Below are positions 22,111-32,649 of a stretch of 64,000 nt of DNA, piece by piece (the stretch's first letter is position 1; every line of letters starts with the position of its first letter). The notes under the pieces were generated by a model. That model worked only from the letters and a program-made list of their open reading frames with translations. It had not been told where the DNA came from and searched no databases. A program made the translations under genes and the position numbers. This stretch comes from Pohlia nutans (lineage: Eukaryota > Streptophyta > Bryopsida > Bryales > Mniaceae). The DNA lies in contig CM040086.1 in assembly GCA_022496805.1 (NCBI GenBank), positions 1,242,501-1,306,500 on the forward strand. Reading direction: 5' to 3'.

Positions 22111-25100
22111 AGAATTGTTAATGAATGGGGCATATAGAATTAAGAGTAGGATACATTAATTGAATTGTTGGACATGTGATGACACCTTATACAAAAAGAA
22201 ATAAATTGATGGTATATGCTCGTTTTTTCTCAGGGGTCAATAAAGAAAATTAATTGATAATGGAGTTGGACATATATCCATCCTCCTTGAAAAGTGACTA
22301 AAGTATTGATGAAAAAGATAATTTTTCAAAATATATCTAATAATAAATATCTATATGATATGCTGCACATAGTAGCTTGCGAATGCAATTTTTTTCCCAT
22401 CTTCGAGATTTGAAATAAAGCTTCTCCATAGGTGAAAATTACCAACCTTTTGTACTAACAATTTCGAAAATAGTAGATGTCGTTACTGCTGCCTTTGGAA
22501 ATAGTTCATAAAATTGTAATATCCAAGAGAATATGAAATAAACGTGCAATATATGTCAATGTGTCAATGTCTATCTTCAAAATGTCTTCAAAATATGTCA
22601 ATGTCTTCAAAATGAATAAACTTGTATGATTTGATGTGCCGACCAAGTGAAAGTCTTGTACTTGTGAAGGCCCAGTTCTACCTTGGAAGAGTCGCTTCAA
22701 AGAGTTGTCAATTTGATGTAGAGACCACGATAAAAGGCTTTTTCAATTCAATTTCTGTTGAATTACATTTGAGACAAAGATTTAGCAACTTTACTATTAC
22801 CAATCCCCTTTAAAATCACTAATTTGCTACTAACAAATCTGTCTTGTAAACCGCTGATGTCTTTGCTTTTAATTAATCCGATGTCAATGAAATTATCTCA
22901 CCTCACTTTAAAATCACTCATTAAAATCACTAAAATCACCCATTCTGCCATTGAGATACCCTAATTTATGACTCGATGCTTCATAGACCACAACCAGAAA
23001 GCAGCCACTTGCACCTGGTGCTGCAACAGGAGGTCACGAAACCTTGACTTAACGGTAAGAAAACCAGGTAGTGCTGTCCGAGCTGAACAAAATAATGCAA
23101 AGGCCAATGCAAAGGCCAATGTATTTGCATAGTGAGAAGGAGTTGGGGAGATATCAAGATTTTTCAGAAACCTCACATCGATAAACTTGTAAGCTTCGTC
23201 CTCATTAGTAGGCCATTTAGTAAGCTTCGTCCTTATCAGTAAGCTTCGTCCTCTGCTTGATCTTGAGTGATCCAGAGATAAAACCTAATTATTCTGCCTT
23301 CACTGCTTCAGCAGAAGAAGCCCTGGTACTGCCGACTCCCGCCTGACCATTCCCATACCCATACGCATTCAACCACCTCTCCAGCATATGAAGTACCATA
23401 TGAACAGACTAAAAATTCAAAGCTCTAAAAAGTTACTTAATTATGCAGAAGCAACATTCAGAATCAACAAGCGTACATTACCCACCAACTGACGTGATCA
23501 GCCGTGAAATATCTTCTAAAAATAATTACCCTACAATTGAGAAAAATCAGTTTCAGTAAAATTAAGCGCACCTCAAAAGGTTTGATTTCCTGTGCCATCT
23601 TTCTAAGACTTCGAACTTGCTAAACTCACAAAAAGCAAACCCCCCAATGACTATCGCAAGGAAACCTAGCATGTGAATATACTAATGGGGTCCTTGATCA
23701 AGAATGTAAACTCAGCCGATGTGGATCTACAAGAACCTTAATTTGCAGTGCTAAACCTATAATCCCATGTGCACAGCATTGTTAAAAAACCGAAACCGAA
23801 AATCGTTAAGGTATAGCAGGGAAAAGCTTCACAAGAAACTCAAACCATACAATTAGTGATGTGGTTTCTTAGAACCATACAATTACTGCTACTTGTGTCA
23901 AATCGTAATTCTAGATACCCTAGAACAACAAATAGTCTAATCGTAAGCAGGAAGCTAGTAGTCTAATCGAAAAGCAACAACCTACACTAATCGAAAGGCA
24001 GCAAAGACTAATTGAAAAGTAGCAAACTAGTCTAATCGTAAGAAAATTGAAGAAATTGAAGAGCCTCTGCAAAGAAACTGAAGAGCCTCCGAAAAATAGT
24101 GGGTGTCATCAGGATCATAACGTGAGTCATAATAGTGAGTTTCTGTTGGATCATAATAGTGAGTTTCCGTGGCTTAAAATCCTAACCCAAACTTAAGGAG
24201 AACGACTTACTTTTCCTTTGTATCATCGGTCAGAGAGAAACAATGCCTTCGAACTCAAACTCTTCTTGAAGCAAAAGGTTCAACTCAACGGCAACAACAC
24301 CATGTCTCTGTGCCCACTCGTCCGTGCACTTCCTGCTCGCAAACCTATCCAAGTATCTCCACGGCCACCGTAGCACATAGTATTCTCCTTCCCGTATCGT
24401 ATGAGTTCCCACAGCGCCAAACTCTGTTGACCACAACCCAAAGCTTGAAACCGCCTCGACAGCAAGAGAATTCAGCAATCTCTAAACAAGAAGAGAACTT
24501 AACAATCCTAAAAAACGATGCACACGAGAACAACTGAAACGCGAACTTTGAAACCCCGATGGATCGCACTCACCGCACAGAAACGCCGCAGGTACAGAGT
24601 CTAGAAACTGACGAAGAAGAGGGTAAGAGAGCAAGAGAGAGCGCTCGAGAGAGCAGTGGTGTGAGAGCTTGAAAGAACAAGGTTTTAACCACACTAGACC
24701 GCCATCGTCAAAAGCACCTTGTTCAAAGCTTCGCATAAGTTTTGGCCGGCACGCGTGAGTCTCGCCTTGCCAAGAATATCATGCCAACTAAGAAATGGAC
24801 AGAAAATGGTTGGCTCCGTTGCTACTTGTACATCCAATGTATATTTTCAAACATTAGGGTTCAGAGTTAACCTAATAGAGTGGCGGCTACCAACCAAAAG
24901 GAGGCTGTCCAAGGTCCACATAATTGCCCTACAAACTCTTATATAAAGGTAAGCTTTCAATCCTCCCATTTCTCTCTTCTAATGTGGAGTGACGATTTTA
25001 ACCAGGATGTAGCAAGCTTGGAGATATTACATTGAACTATGAAACATCTTCCACAAACACTGCTGAAGATATTCAAAGGTGAGTCATACATTCAATCTCT

Positions 25101-25230
25101 AAATTTATAATAATTATAGTTCAATTTCAAATGAATATGCATACATTTATTCGTCTACATCTTTAAAAAAAAATTAAAAGGTGAAAATGTGCCCAACCTC
25201 CTCTAAAATTTCTATTAAATATTTAACAGC
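22111..25230. other. Central region of the transposon; possible captured host-gene fragment on the minus strand
   Basis: AT-rich flanks surround a GC-richer stretch at 24230-24740. On the minus strand that stretch looks like a plant leader: CT-rich, with a GTGCG/GTGAGTGCG donor-like site near 24577, followed by an open 82-codon frame (24478-24230). Farther down, a 33-codon frame (23387-23289, starting MLERWLNAYGYGNG) resembles a terminal exon. Another open stretch (23176-22961) has a duplicated 15-bp unit CATTGGCCTTTG. I cannot identify a parent gene. A captured fragment is an inference from composition and splice-like borders only. Confidence 0.35.
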
Positions 25231-25289
25231 TTTAAAGTGGGGAAAATGGGAAAATGCTACTCCCCTCTAAAATTTGCACTCGTTTTTTG

Positions 25290-27075
25290 TAAAATTTAAA
25301 AAGGGGGGGGGTGAAAACATGCCCACTTTCCATTAAAATTTCCACAAAATCATCATTAATTTTAAGAGGGTGGGAACATGCCCACCCCTTTTTAAAACTT
25401 GCATTTGATTCTTTTGAATCAAAAGAGGAGGGGTGGGAACATGCCCACCCCCCTTTAGAATTTTCACTATTGTTTCTTTGAATTTGAAGGGAGGTGGGAA
25501 CATGCCCACCCCCCTTTAGAATTTTCACTTTATTTTTTTGAATTTGAAGGGGGTGGGAACATGCCCACCCCTCTTAAAAAATTTCACTTTATCTTTTTGA
25601 ATATAAAGGGGGTGGGAACATCCCCATCCCCTTTTAGAATTTTCACTTTTGTTTTTTTGAATTTGAAGGGGGTGGGAACATGCCCACCCCACTTTAGAAT
25701 TTTCACTTTATCTTTTTGAATTTGAAGGGGGTGGGAACATGCCCACCCCCTTTTAGAATTTTCACTTTTGTTTCTTTGAATTTGAAGGGGGGTGGGAACA
25801 GGCCCACTCCCCTTTAAAATTTTCACTTTATTTTTTGAATTTGAAGGGGGTGGGAACATGCCCACCCCTCTTTAAAACTTTCACTTTATCTTTTTGAATT
25901 TGAAGGGGGGTAGGAACATGCCCACCCCCCTTTAGAATTTTCACTTTATCTTTTTGAATTTGAAGGGGGTGGGAACATGCCCACCCCTTTTTTAAATTTT
26001 CACTTTTGTTTTTTTGAATTTGAAGGGGGGTGGGAACATGCTCACCCCCTTCTAGAATTTTCACTTTTGTTTCTTTGAATTTGAAGGGGGGTAGGAACAT
26101 GCCCACCCCCCTTTAGAATTTTCACTTTATCTTTTTGAATGTGAAGGGGAGTGGGAACATGCCCACCCCCCTTTAGAATTTTCACTATTGTTTCTTTGAA
26201 TTTGAAGGGGGGTGGGAACATGCCCACCCCCCTTTAGAATTTTCACTTTATTTTTTTGAATTTGAAGGGGGTGGGAACATGCCCACTCCCCTTTAAAATT
26301 TTCACTTTATTTTTTGAATTTGAAAGGGGTGGGAACATGCCCACCCCTCTTTAAAACTTTCACTTTATCGTTCTGAATTTGAAGGGGGGTAGGAACATGC
26401 CCACCCCCCTTTAGAATTTTCACTTTATCTTTTTGAATTTGAAGGGGGTGGGAACATGTCCACCCCTTTTTTTAATTTTCACTTTTTTTTTTTGAATTTG
26501 AAGGGGGGTGGGAACATGCTCACACCCTTCTAAAATTTTCACTTTTGTTTCTTTGAATTTGAAGGGGGGTAGGAACATGCCCACCCCCCTTTAGAATTTT
26601 CACTTTATCTTTTTGAATTTGAAGTGGGTGGGAACATGTCCACCCCTTTTTTAAATTTTCACTTTTGTTTTTTTTGAATTTGAAGGGGGGTGGGAACATG
26701 CTCACACCCTTCTAAAATTTTCACTTTTGTTTCTTTGAATTTGAAGGGGGGTAGGAACATGCCCACCCCCCTTTAGAATTTTCACTTTATCTTTTTGAAT
26801 GTGAAGGGGGGTGGGAACATGCCCACCCCCTTTTAGAATTTTCACTTTTGTTTCTTTGAATTTGAAGGGGGTGGGAACATGCCCACCCCCTTATAAAATT
26901 TTCACTTTTGTTTCTTTGAATTTGAAGAGGGGTGGGAACATGCCCACCCCCCTTTAGAATTTTCACTTTATCTTTTTGAATTTAAAGGGGGTGGGAACAT
27001 GCCCACTCCTCTATAAAATTTGCACTTTATTTTTTTGAATTTGAAGGGAGGTGAGAGCATGCCCACCTAGCTTTA
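25290..27075. repeat. Right hairpin-unit array, about 31 copies of ~57 bp
   Basis: Each unit has a GGGTGGGAACATGCCCACCC near-palindrome, then CCCTTTAGAATTTTCACTTT, then a T-rich stretch and GAATTTGAAG. Variants alternate TTTATCTTTTTGAA and TTTTGTTTCTTTGAA, giving visible higher-order pairs. Because many units are 57 bp, all frames stay open for several units and produce repetitive Lys/Pro-rich ORFs that I do not regard as genes. The array ends ~240 bp before the start codon of the 938-codon gene. Confidence 0.9.
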
Positions 27076-27314
27076 GAATTTGCACTCCTTTCATAATTGA
27101 TTTATTGCAAAAGAATGTGGGCGTTTAAAGTTTTATTGTAAAATTGTTTAATTATTTATTTGGTGGATTGCAGGATTTTGTATGCATTTCAACAAATATG
27201 AGTACTCAAATATGGAGTGGTAAAAAGCCTGATTTGAACAATTGCGGAGCCATTTAAAATTAAAGACAAAGGGTCATTCCAATCACATTCTTTGGAATTA
27301 ATTGGAATAAATCA

Positions 27315-30131
27315 ATGGAAGTGGCTCTCCTTAATATCGATGGGATTGTGGTCGCCAAAGGGGTGATTAGAAAAATGCCTGTGGGATGCATTATTGGAGG
27401 TCGACCTTTACGTGCGACTGATGAAGTAGTTTATGTAAAAAGCATCGAAGACGAAAATGCACATGTGTATGAATTATACATGTGTAAAATGGGAGAGTGT
27501 TTGGACAAAATCATTTGCTGGCCTCGGAATAAGATTGAAAAAATCACACAAAGTGATTCACATGTGTCTATGGAAAATTCATCTCAATCGCCTCTTTCAT
27601 CCCAAAGATCTCTAGGAAGTACAAGTGGAGTTGGGAGCAACGACACTCCACAAAGTTCGCATATAATCCATACAATGGATGGTGTGCCTTCATTTCAGAC
27701 AATGGATGGATTGCATGCATCTCCTCCAAGGAGTTCTTATATACATAAGATTCGTAATAGAAAACCACCTATGGGTCCCCGGGTCCTTGGAGTGAGAAGG
27801 AAGGATAAAGTTACCTTGACAGCAGTTATGGATGCAAAAAGTAAAAAAATTTGTTCCAAGAGATGTTTACAAAAAATCACTACATTTGATTTGTTATCTT
27901 TGAGGTACGAAGCTTGGAGAAGCAAAGATTACAAGCATCGGGCTTCTTGGTTGGTGACTATGTTACGGGCTTTTATAGTCGCAAGGGAAAACATGCAAGA
28001 CAAATGTAAATTTGAGACCAAGATTTGTGGACACATTGTTTGCAACGCTTGTTTTGCTTTGGGAATTGGTTATTCTTTAAGGAGATTGAATACAATCATC
28101 TCTGAGATCCGGGAGAAAGATTTGTACAATCCTGTTCATGGTAACACAAGTAATCGTAGGGAATCACCGCATATATCAATGACAAGAGCTAAATTTGAAT
28201 CATATATAAAAGCTTTGGGAGAGACTCAACCGCATCGACAAGTCCGTCGTATGTGTGATGGAGCAATTGTTCCAGTGATTTGTTTGCCAATGAGTGTGCG
28301 TCGTCGCGAAGTTTGGACGGTTGTGAATTCCTCGCTCTCAAGGATGGGAGAGAAACAAATTGGGTTCTCTACATTTTCGAAGATGTGGCGAAGCGAATTT
28401 ACAAATGTACATGTTCCATCAGAATCTAGATTTTCAAAATGTCAACATTGTTGGGAGTACAAAGAAGCAAGAAAATCTATGCCCAATGAAGCAATGAAGA
28501 ATGCAGTGGATGCTGCATATCGTCTACACTTGGATTTGAGCGTGGAGGAGCGAAAGGATTATAGTCGAGCAAGAGAAGCTGCAATTGAGACTCCTGATGA
28601 CTGTATGAGTATTATTATAGATGGTATGGACCAAAACACAACGTACGTGCCCAAAATGAAGCAAAGTGTGAAAGGAATAGAGTCTCGGTATGTAAAGACT
28701 CATCTTTGTGGAGTTCTAGTACACAGGATTGGATTATATTGCCATGTTTGGATTGATGCACATCACAAACATGACAACAACCAGGTTGTTACATCAATTG
28801 TGAAGGTGTTGCAAGATGTGAAACGACGAAAAGGGAAATTAGCTCCTATCCTTCGCATTCAAGCAGACAATTGTGGGAGAGAGAACAAGAATGTGTACGT
28901 ACTCGGATTATGTGCAACATTGGTGGCGTTAGGATTTTTCAAAGAAATCCAGTTGTCATTTTTAATTGTGGGTCACACGCACGAAGACATTGATCAACGA
29001 TTTAGTTTTATCTCCTCTGCATTGAAGCATGAAGACATTGATTCCCTTCCGGAGCTATTAGAGAAAATTCGTGAGCGTCCAACACATACTGAACCTTCTG
29101 TTCATGTCGAACGTTTGGAACACATTCGGGATTGGAAGAAGTTCATTACGCCGTATTTGAGAACGGATGCATTTGTTGGCATTAGTCAACCGCATCACTT
29201 CCGTTTCTACATGAATAATAATAAGCCACATGTTCAGTATAAACCATACTCAAGGTCTCTAGCTTGGAAGCCAAAGCATGGACATGAATGTCTCCAAAGA
29301 ATTCCTAGTATTGATTCTCAAGTAGATTTAGCAAGCATTGCACAACCGGATGGAAGGGAATTGCGGGCATTGGAGGATTTCATTTTATTGAAAGAGAGGC
29401 ATATTGCTCGACATATAAATATAGAGAAGAGTTACAAGGCGATTGAAGAAACTTCAAAACTTATAGCATATATGCATGAGTTTCCTTTGAAGGATAGGAC
29501 CGAGGAAAGGAATGTGCCATTTTGGCCACATGTACACGATGACATTCATCCGAATGATGCACTTAGATCTGACAGAAATGGACATGATTACGCAATCTAC
29601 AATGTTCTTCAATCTCTCCCTCCAGTTTTGGTTACAGATTCTTTTGGACCGCGATCCCAGATGCCAAAGAATCATAGAGTGCGCAAAGTGGGCCATACTC
29701 GTGAACGAGGGAAGGAACAACATCAAAGTCAAACCAATGCGATGAGGACGCATGCTATATCTAGTGCAACAAATGCAATTGCAACATTGGATCCTCATAA
29801 GGAAGTTAAGATCGGGATGTTTGTTGCAATGGAAACTAGCGATGAAGATATGGATAATGGTATTCCCTTTTTTATAGGGAAGGTATTGAAAACAGTTGCA
29901 CAAACAACTTCTGATGGCGAAGCTCAAGTTTTGTGGTACCAACCAAAAATGCCTTTAGGATTGAAGGACGATGTTGGAAAATTCTTCAAACGGTATCAGA
30001 ATTGCATAGAGCGGATGTGGGAGCCCTCAAGGGAATGTAATGATTTTGTGCCAATCAAATCAATCTTTGGTGCTTGGAAGAATACTGTGGGGACAAAGAA
30101 TGTAACAAGTGTATTAGGAATACGTACATAA
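27315..30131 (+). CDS. DUF7869-like transposase candidate, 938 residues, intact and intronless
   Basis: A single uninterrupted ORF from ATG at 27315 to TAA. Residues ~1-75 (with VVAKGVI and IGGRPL, ending ICWPRNKIEKI) resemble the small domain at the C end of plant Ptta/En-Spm proteins. Residues ~235-260 have the KICGHIVCNACF...LGIGYSLRRL pattern common in DUF7869 proteins, and C376-x2-C379 may bind zinc. The core has IIIDGMDQ (D436/D439), QADNCGRENKN (D518) and VGHTHEDIDQRFS (E557/D558/D560), spaced like an RNase H-fold DDE/D triad. Residues ~833-938 look like a BAH/SH3-type tail (FFIGKVLK, VLWYQPKMP). It lies inside the 16454-30573 element, so a transposase role is the natural inference. 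No break was seen; it may be recently active. Confidence 0.75.
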   Translation: MEVALLNIDGIVVAKGVIRKMPVGCIIGGRPLRATDEVVYVKSIEDENAHVYELYMCKMGECLDKIICWPRNKIEKITQSDSHVSMENSSQSPLSSQRSLGSTSGVGSNDTPQSSHIIHTMDGVPSFQTMDGLHASPPRSSYIHKIRNRKPPMGPRVLGVRRKDKVTLTAVMDAKSKKICSKRCLQKITTFDLLSLRYEAWRSKDYKHRASWLVTMLRAFIVARENMQDKCKFETKICGHIVCNACFALGIGYSLRRLNTIISEIREKDLYNPVHGNTSNRRESPHISMTRAKFESYIKALGETQPHRQVRRMCDGAIVPVICLPMSVRRREVWTVVNSSLSRMGEKQIGFSTFSKMWRSEFTNVHVPSESRFSKCQHCWEYKEARKSMPNEAMKNAVDAAYRLHLDLSVEERKDYSRAREAAIETPDDCMSIIIDGMDQNTTYVPKMKQSVKGIESRYVKTHLCGVLVHRIGLYCHVWIDAHHKHDNNQVVTSIVKVLQDVKRRKGKLAPILRIQADNCGRENKNVYVLGLCATLVALGFFKEIQLSFLIVGHTHEDIDQRFSFISSALKHEDIDSLPELLEKIRERPTHTEPSVHVERLEHIRDWKKFITPYLRTDAFVGISQPHHFRFYMNNNKPHVQYKPYSRSLAWKPKHGHECLQRIPSIDSQVDLASIAQPDGRELRALEDFILLKERHIARHINIEKSYKAIEETSKLIAYMHEFPLKDRTEERNVPFWPHVHDDIHPNDALRSDRNGHDYAIYNVLQSLPPVLVTDSFGPRSQMPKNHRVRKVGHTRERGKEQHQSQTNAMRTHAISSATNAIATLDPHKEVKIGMFVAMETSDEDMDNGIPFFIGKVLKTVAQTTSDGEAQVLWYQPKMPLGLKDDVGKFFKRYQNCIERMWEPSRECNDFVPIKSIFGAWKNTVGTKNVTSVLGIRT

Positions 30132-30573
30132 AAAGAGATCAAGATCCCAAATGATCAAAAAAATTCAATCTATCACCATTTGGAGGCAATAGAGTGGCAG
30201 CACGTAGGATGTCTTGATACACAAATGACAAATATTGCTCGACCTTTCAATAAATAATGTTGTTATCAAATTATTGTAATAAAGGCTCCAAAATTTTGTG
30301 GTTTATATTTTACCAATTATCCAATGTACTTGTGTGTTTTCTGTTTCATTGATTGCATGAATTGGAATGTATGCAAATGAAAGTGACATTCAATGATTTG
30401 TTTCATTATAAACATGCATGTATTAAACTCAATTGATAAAATGTTTGTAAAATTTATGTACATTCAATTTTGGCACTTTATAGGTAAAATATGACTATAT
30501 TTTCTTCAAACGTACAAAATTTCAAAATGTGCACTTTTAATATGGCACGTGCACTTTTAACGAATCAAGTGTT
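30132..30573. other. Right terminal noncoding region of the large transposon
   Basis: This AT-rich stretch follows the transposase-like stop codon and ends in the right inverted terminus. Two direct copies of ATGTGCAC/ACGTGCAC plus TTTTAA lie at 30529-30560. Confidence 0.6.
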
Positions 30574-30743
30574 TCATATTAAAAATAAATATTGAGTGTA
30601 AAGCATGATTAAATCACGGGAAACATTGGGGATCAACAACATATGGCCAATATCATGTTATATTGCACAATGAGCACGTATCTCCTTTGTAGAAGTGTGC
30701 GCGAAAGCCGGGGCAAATACTCGCACTCTTGACACCCACATCA

Positions 30744-30869
30744 ATCGATTTATACACCGGTACTTGTCTTGGGCGGGTATCTACCGAGGCTCGGCTCGTC
30801 CCATGTATCGATTTCTACACCGGTACTTGTCTTGGGGCGGGTATCTACCGAGGCTCGGCTCGTCTCTCA
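30744..30869 (+). repeat. 63-bp tandem duplication in the upstream region of the PRKRIP1-like gene
   Basis: Two 63-bp units (30744-30806 and 30807-30869) share ATCGATTT, ACACCGGTACTTGTCTTGG and GGCTCGGCTCGTC and differ at a few positions. They lie 205-330 bp before the start codon, likely in the promoter or 5'UTR, and 170 bp right of the large transposon. Confidence 0.8.
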
Positions 30870-31074
30870 GGGCTCTCTGCACTCCCGAAGAAGTGTTTGA
30901 CGGAGACTTCGTTTGCAACTTTGCGTTCCGGTGTGCAGATTGTTGGGCGATGGGAAGCTGTTAGCAGTTCTCTTCTCTCACTTATCAGAAGAGTTTTTCC
31001 GTCACCTCGGATTTTTATTCAATCAATTTTTTTTTTCCTCATCTTCTGAAGGGTTTCGAGGGGTTTCGGGAGCG

Positions 31075-32649
31075 ATGCCAAGGTACACGACGTCGCAGAC
31101 GTACACAGACGGAAACACGCAGATTGTGGCGCTTCCGGAAGGGGAAAGCGCCAGCCACAATACCACCAATGGCGCCGGGGCGTTGGTAGCGGCCGCAGCC
31201 GGTGCCCTTGTGGAGTACAAAGGTGGAGAGGGCGCAATCAAGCCGCTGGACGATGAGGATTTGGAGGTCAAGCTGCGGCGGATTAGTGAACAAGTGCCGG
31301 TGCGCATTAGTAACACTTCCGGAAGCTCCGCTGGGTCTGGGTCCGGCGATTTTCATCAGGTATGACATAATTTGCGGAAGTAGTCAGCGACAAAGTTCTA
31401 TCCGAAGAATAGAGAATCGTAGTGTATTTATAAAAATTAAATGTATATGAGATCAACCTCTAGGGGAGACCTTTTTTCATAATTTTTGATTGAACCCTAA
31501 GTGGAACGGTTTAGGGTTTTAGCAGCCCTATCACAAATCATTACTTGCTCCGTTCTGTAGAGCTCGTGATTTACGAAGCTCTTTGAAGAGCCTTGGGGCT
31601 CTTCATTTACGAGGTCTTTCTGGACAAGGACTGCACTTGCGTTATCTAGTGTTTTTTTTTGTTTTTTTTTCCAGGAGACAGTTTAGCGTTTTTGCTAGTT
31701 TTCCATGGAGCCCTTGAAGGCAATCCAGGCTCCTTGGATGCTCTTTTTATATTAATATATAGGTAATATCAGGGTAATACACATGTGGTACCTAGGTGCT
31801 ACTAAGGTACTCCCTCTGTCCCGAAATTATTGTCCTAGTTTTTGGCAATTTTTTTTTCAGTATTTGTCCTATGTTTTATACTTCAAACGTGAGTTTTGTC
31901 CACTTCAAACAGGGTGGACAACAAGAGTGACACAAAAACTACATACTATTATTGAAGATAGACCATTTTTCGAGTATGAGATGGTTTTTTTGGCAAAAAA
32001 ATGTGTTAAATTAGAACACGCCAAAAACTAGGACAATAATTTCGGGACAGAGGGAGTACATGGGTGAGACCTAAGTTCAAACAGGCTACACATCTTGACT
32101 ACATGTAGGAAATCTGGCTGTTATTCTTTTTTTATTTTTTAAATATCCTTTGTATCAAGTAGCCAGCCCAAATTTTATGTAGCAATTTGGCTAAAATTAG
32201 CAACAGAAAAATCACTGATCCGTACCGGTGCTGTGTTTTGATTTTGATGAGAGCAGTATCGACAAATGCGGAGGAGAGAGCAAGATCGGGTACATCGCAT
32301 GGAAATTGATTATCAGAAGAGAACTGCCGAGCGGGAGTTTCTGCAGCGGCGAGAGGAGCGGGTACGTGAGGCGGAGGAGCGAACTGCGAAGAAGCGGGCT
32401 CTTCGCCAGAAGAAGAAGGAGAAGAAGAAGTTGAAGAAATCCAGGCTTGGTCCAGCGCCATCTGAGGGTCCTCTTCCTGGCCAACCTCAACCTTTGGCCA
32501 GCAATCCATCGAACAACAACGAGGAGAAACAACAACAACAATCAGATGGCAGCGGTGACGACTCCGACGACGACAATACTGAGCTGAGCAAAGAGCAGGA
32601 AAGACTTGGTGCTCCAACTACGCAACTTGTGGCAGGCGGTACTGCATAA
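31075..32649 (+). CDS. PRKRIP1: PRKRIP1-like spliceosome-associated protein
   Basis: Two exons, 31075-31359 and 32257-32649 (GT-AG, phase 0), encode 225 residues. The junction reads GSGDFHQ/YRQMRRREQ, matching the hallmark SSAGSGSGDFHxYR block of PRKR-interacting protein 1. In animals this protein is a nuclear, double-stranded-RNA-binding component of late spliceosomes; the plant role is inferred from that. The second half is a long charged helix rich in Arg/Glu/Lys (ERVREAEERTAKKRALRQKK), then an acidic Gln/Ser/Asp-rich tail. The 897-bp intron is largely filled by an hAT-like MITE with a Stowaway MITE inside. The start is the first ATG with a coding-like context (MPRYTTSQ). Confidence 0.9.
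31646..32216. mobile_element. hAT-like MITE copy 1, split by a Stowaway MITE
   Basis: Starts TAGTG...CCAGGAGACAG and ends AGAAAAATCACTG. Its interior (CCATGGAGCCCTTGAAGGC, GGTAATATCAGGGTAATAC, GTAGGAAATCTGGCT) matches copies at 47469-47769 and, inverted, 63367-63636. It lies in the PRKRIP1-like intron. The Stowaway at 31810-32056 interrupts it and so is younger. Confidence 0.75.
31810..32056. mobile_element. Stowaway-like MITE, TA duplication (family 1)
   Basis: Ends CTCCCTCTGTCCCGAAATTA and TAATTTCGGGACAGAGGGAG are near-perfect inverted repeats and TA flanks both sides. It matches 42563-42811 and 60651-60898. The terminal CTCCCTC(C/T)GTCCC is the Stowaway (Tc1/mariner) signature. Confidence 0.9.

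Larger units (their letters stand above)
16454..30573. mobile_element. Candidate ~14.1-kb DNA transposon with two divergent genes
   Basis: The left end starts AACACTTGATTTGTTAAAAG. The right end, read on the other strand, starts AACACTTGATTCGTTAAAAG, and the match runs on through GTGCAC and GCCAT (~31 of 34 positions). The 4 bases TCAT at 16450-16453 recur at 30574-30577 as a target-site duplication. Both tips carry GTGCAC subterminal motifs: a GTGCACAT/ATGTGCAC hairpin at 16473-16492 and a direct repeat of GTGCACTTTTAA at 30529-30560. Inside are a decayed leftward gene, an intact rightward transposase-like gene, two inverted repeat arrays and a central segment. The transposon superfamily is not recognised. 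Confidence 0.75.

Noticed and set aside
25232..26705. Several minus-strand ORFs of 60-100 codons with repeating Lys/Pro/His words
   Set aside because: They are the 57-bp repeat array read in an open frame; no start context, and all frames stay open for several units.
25290..27075. CRISPR-like look (hairpin repeats with regular spacing)
   Set aside because: Spacers are themselves repeated and T-rich, there are no cas genes, and the context is a plant nuclear genome; it is a satellite-type array.
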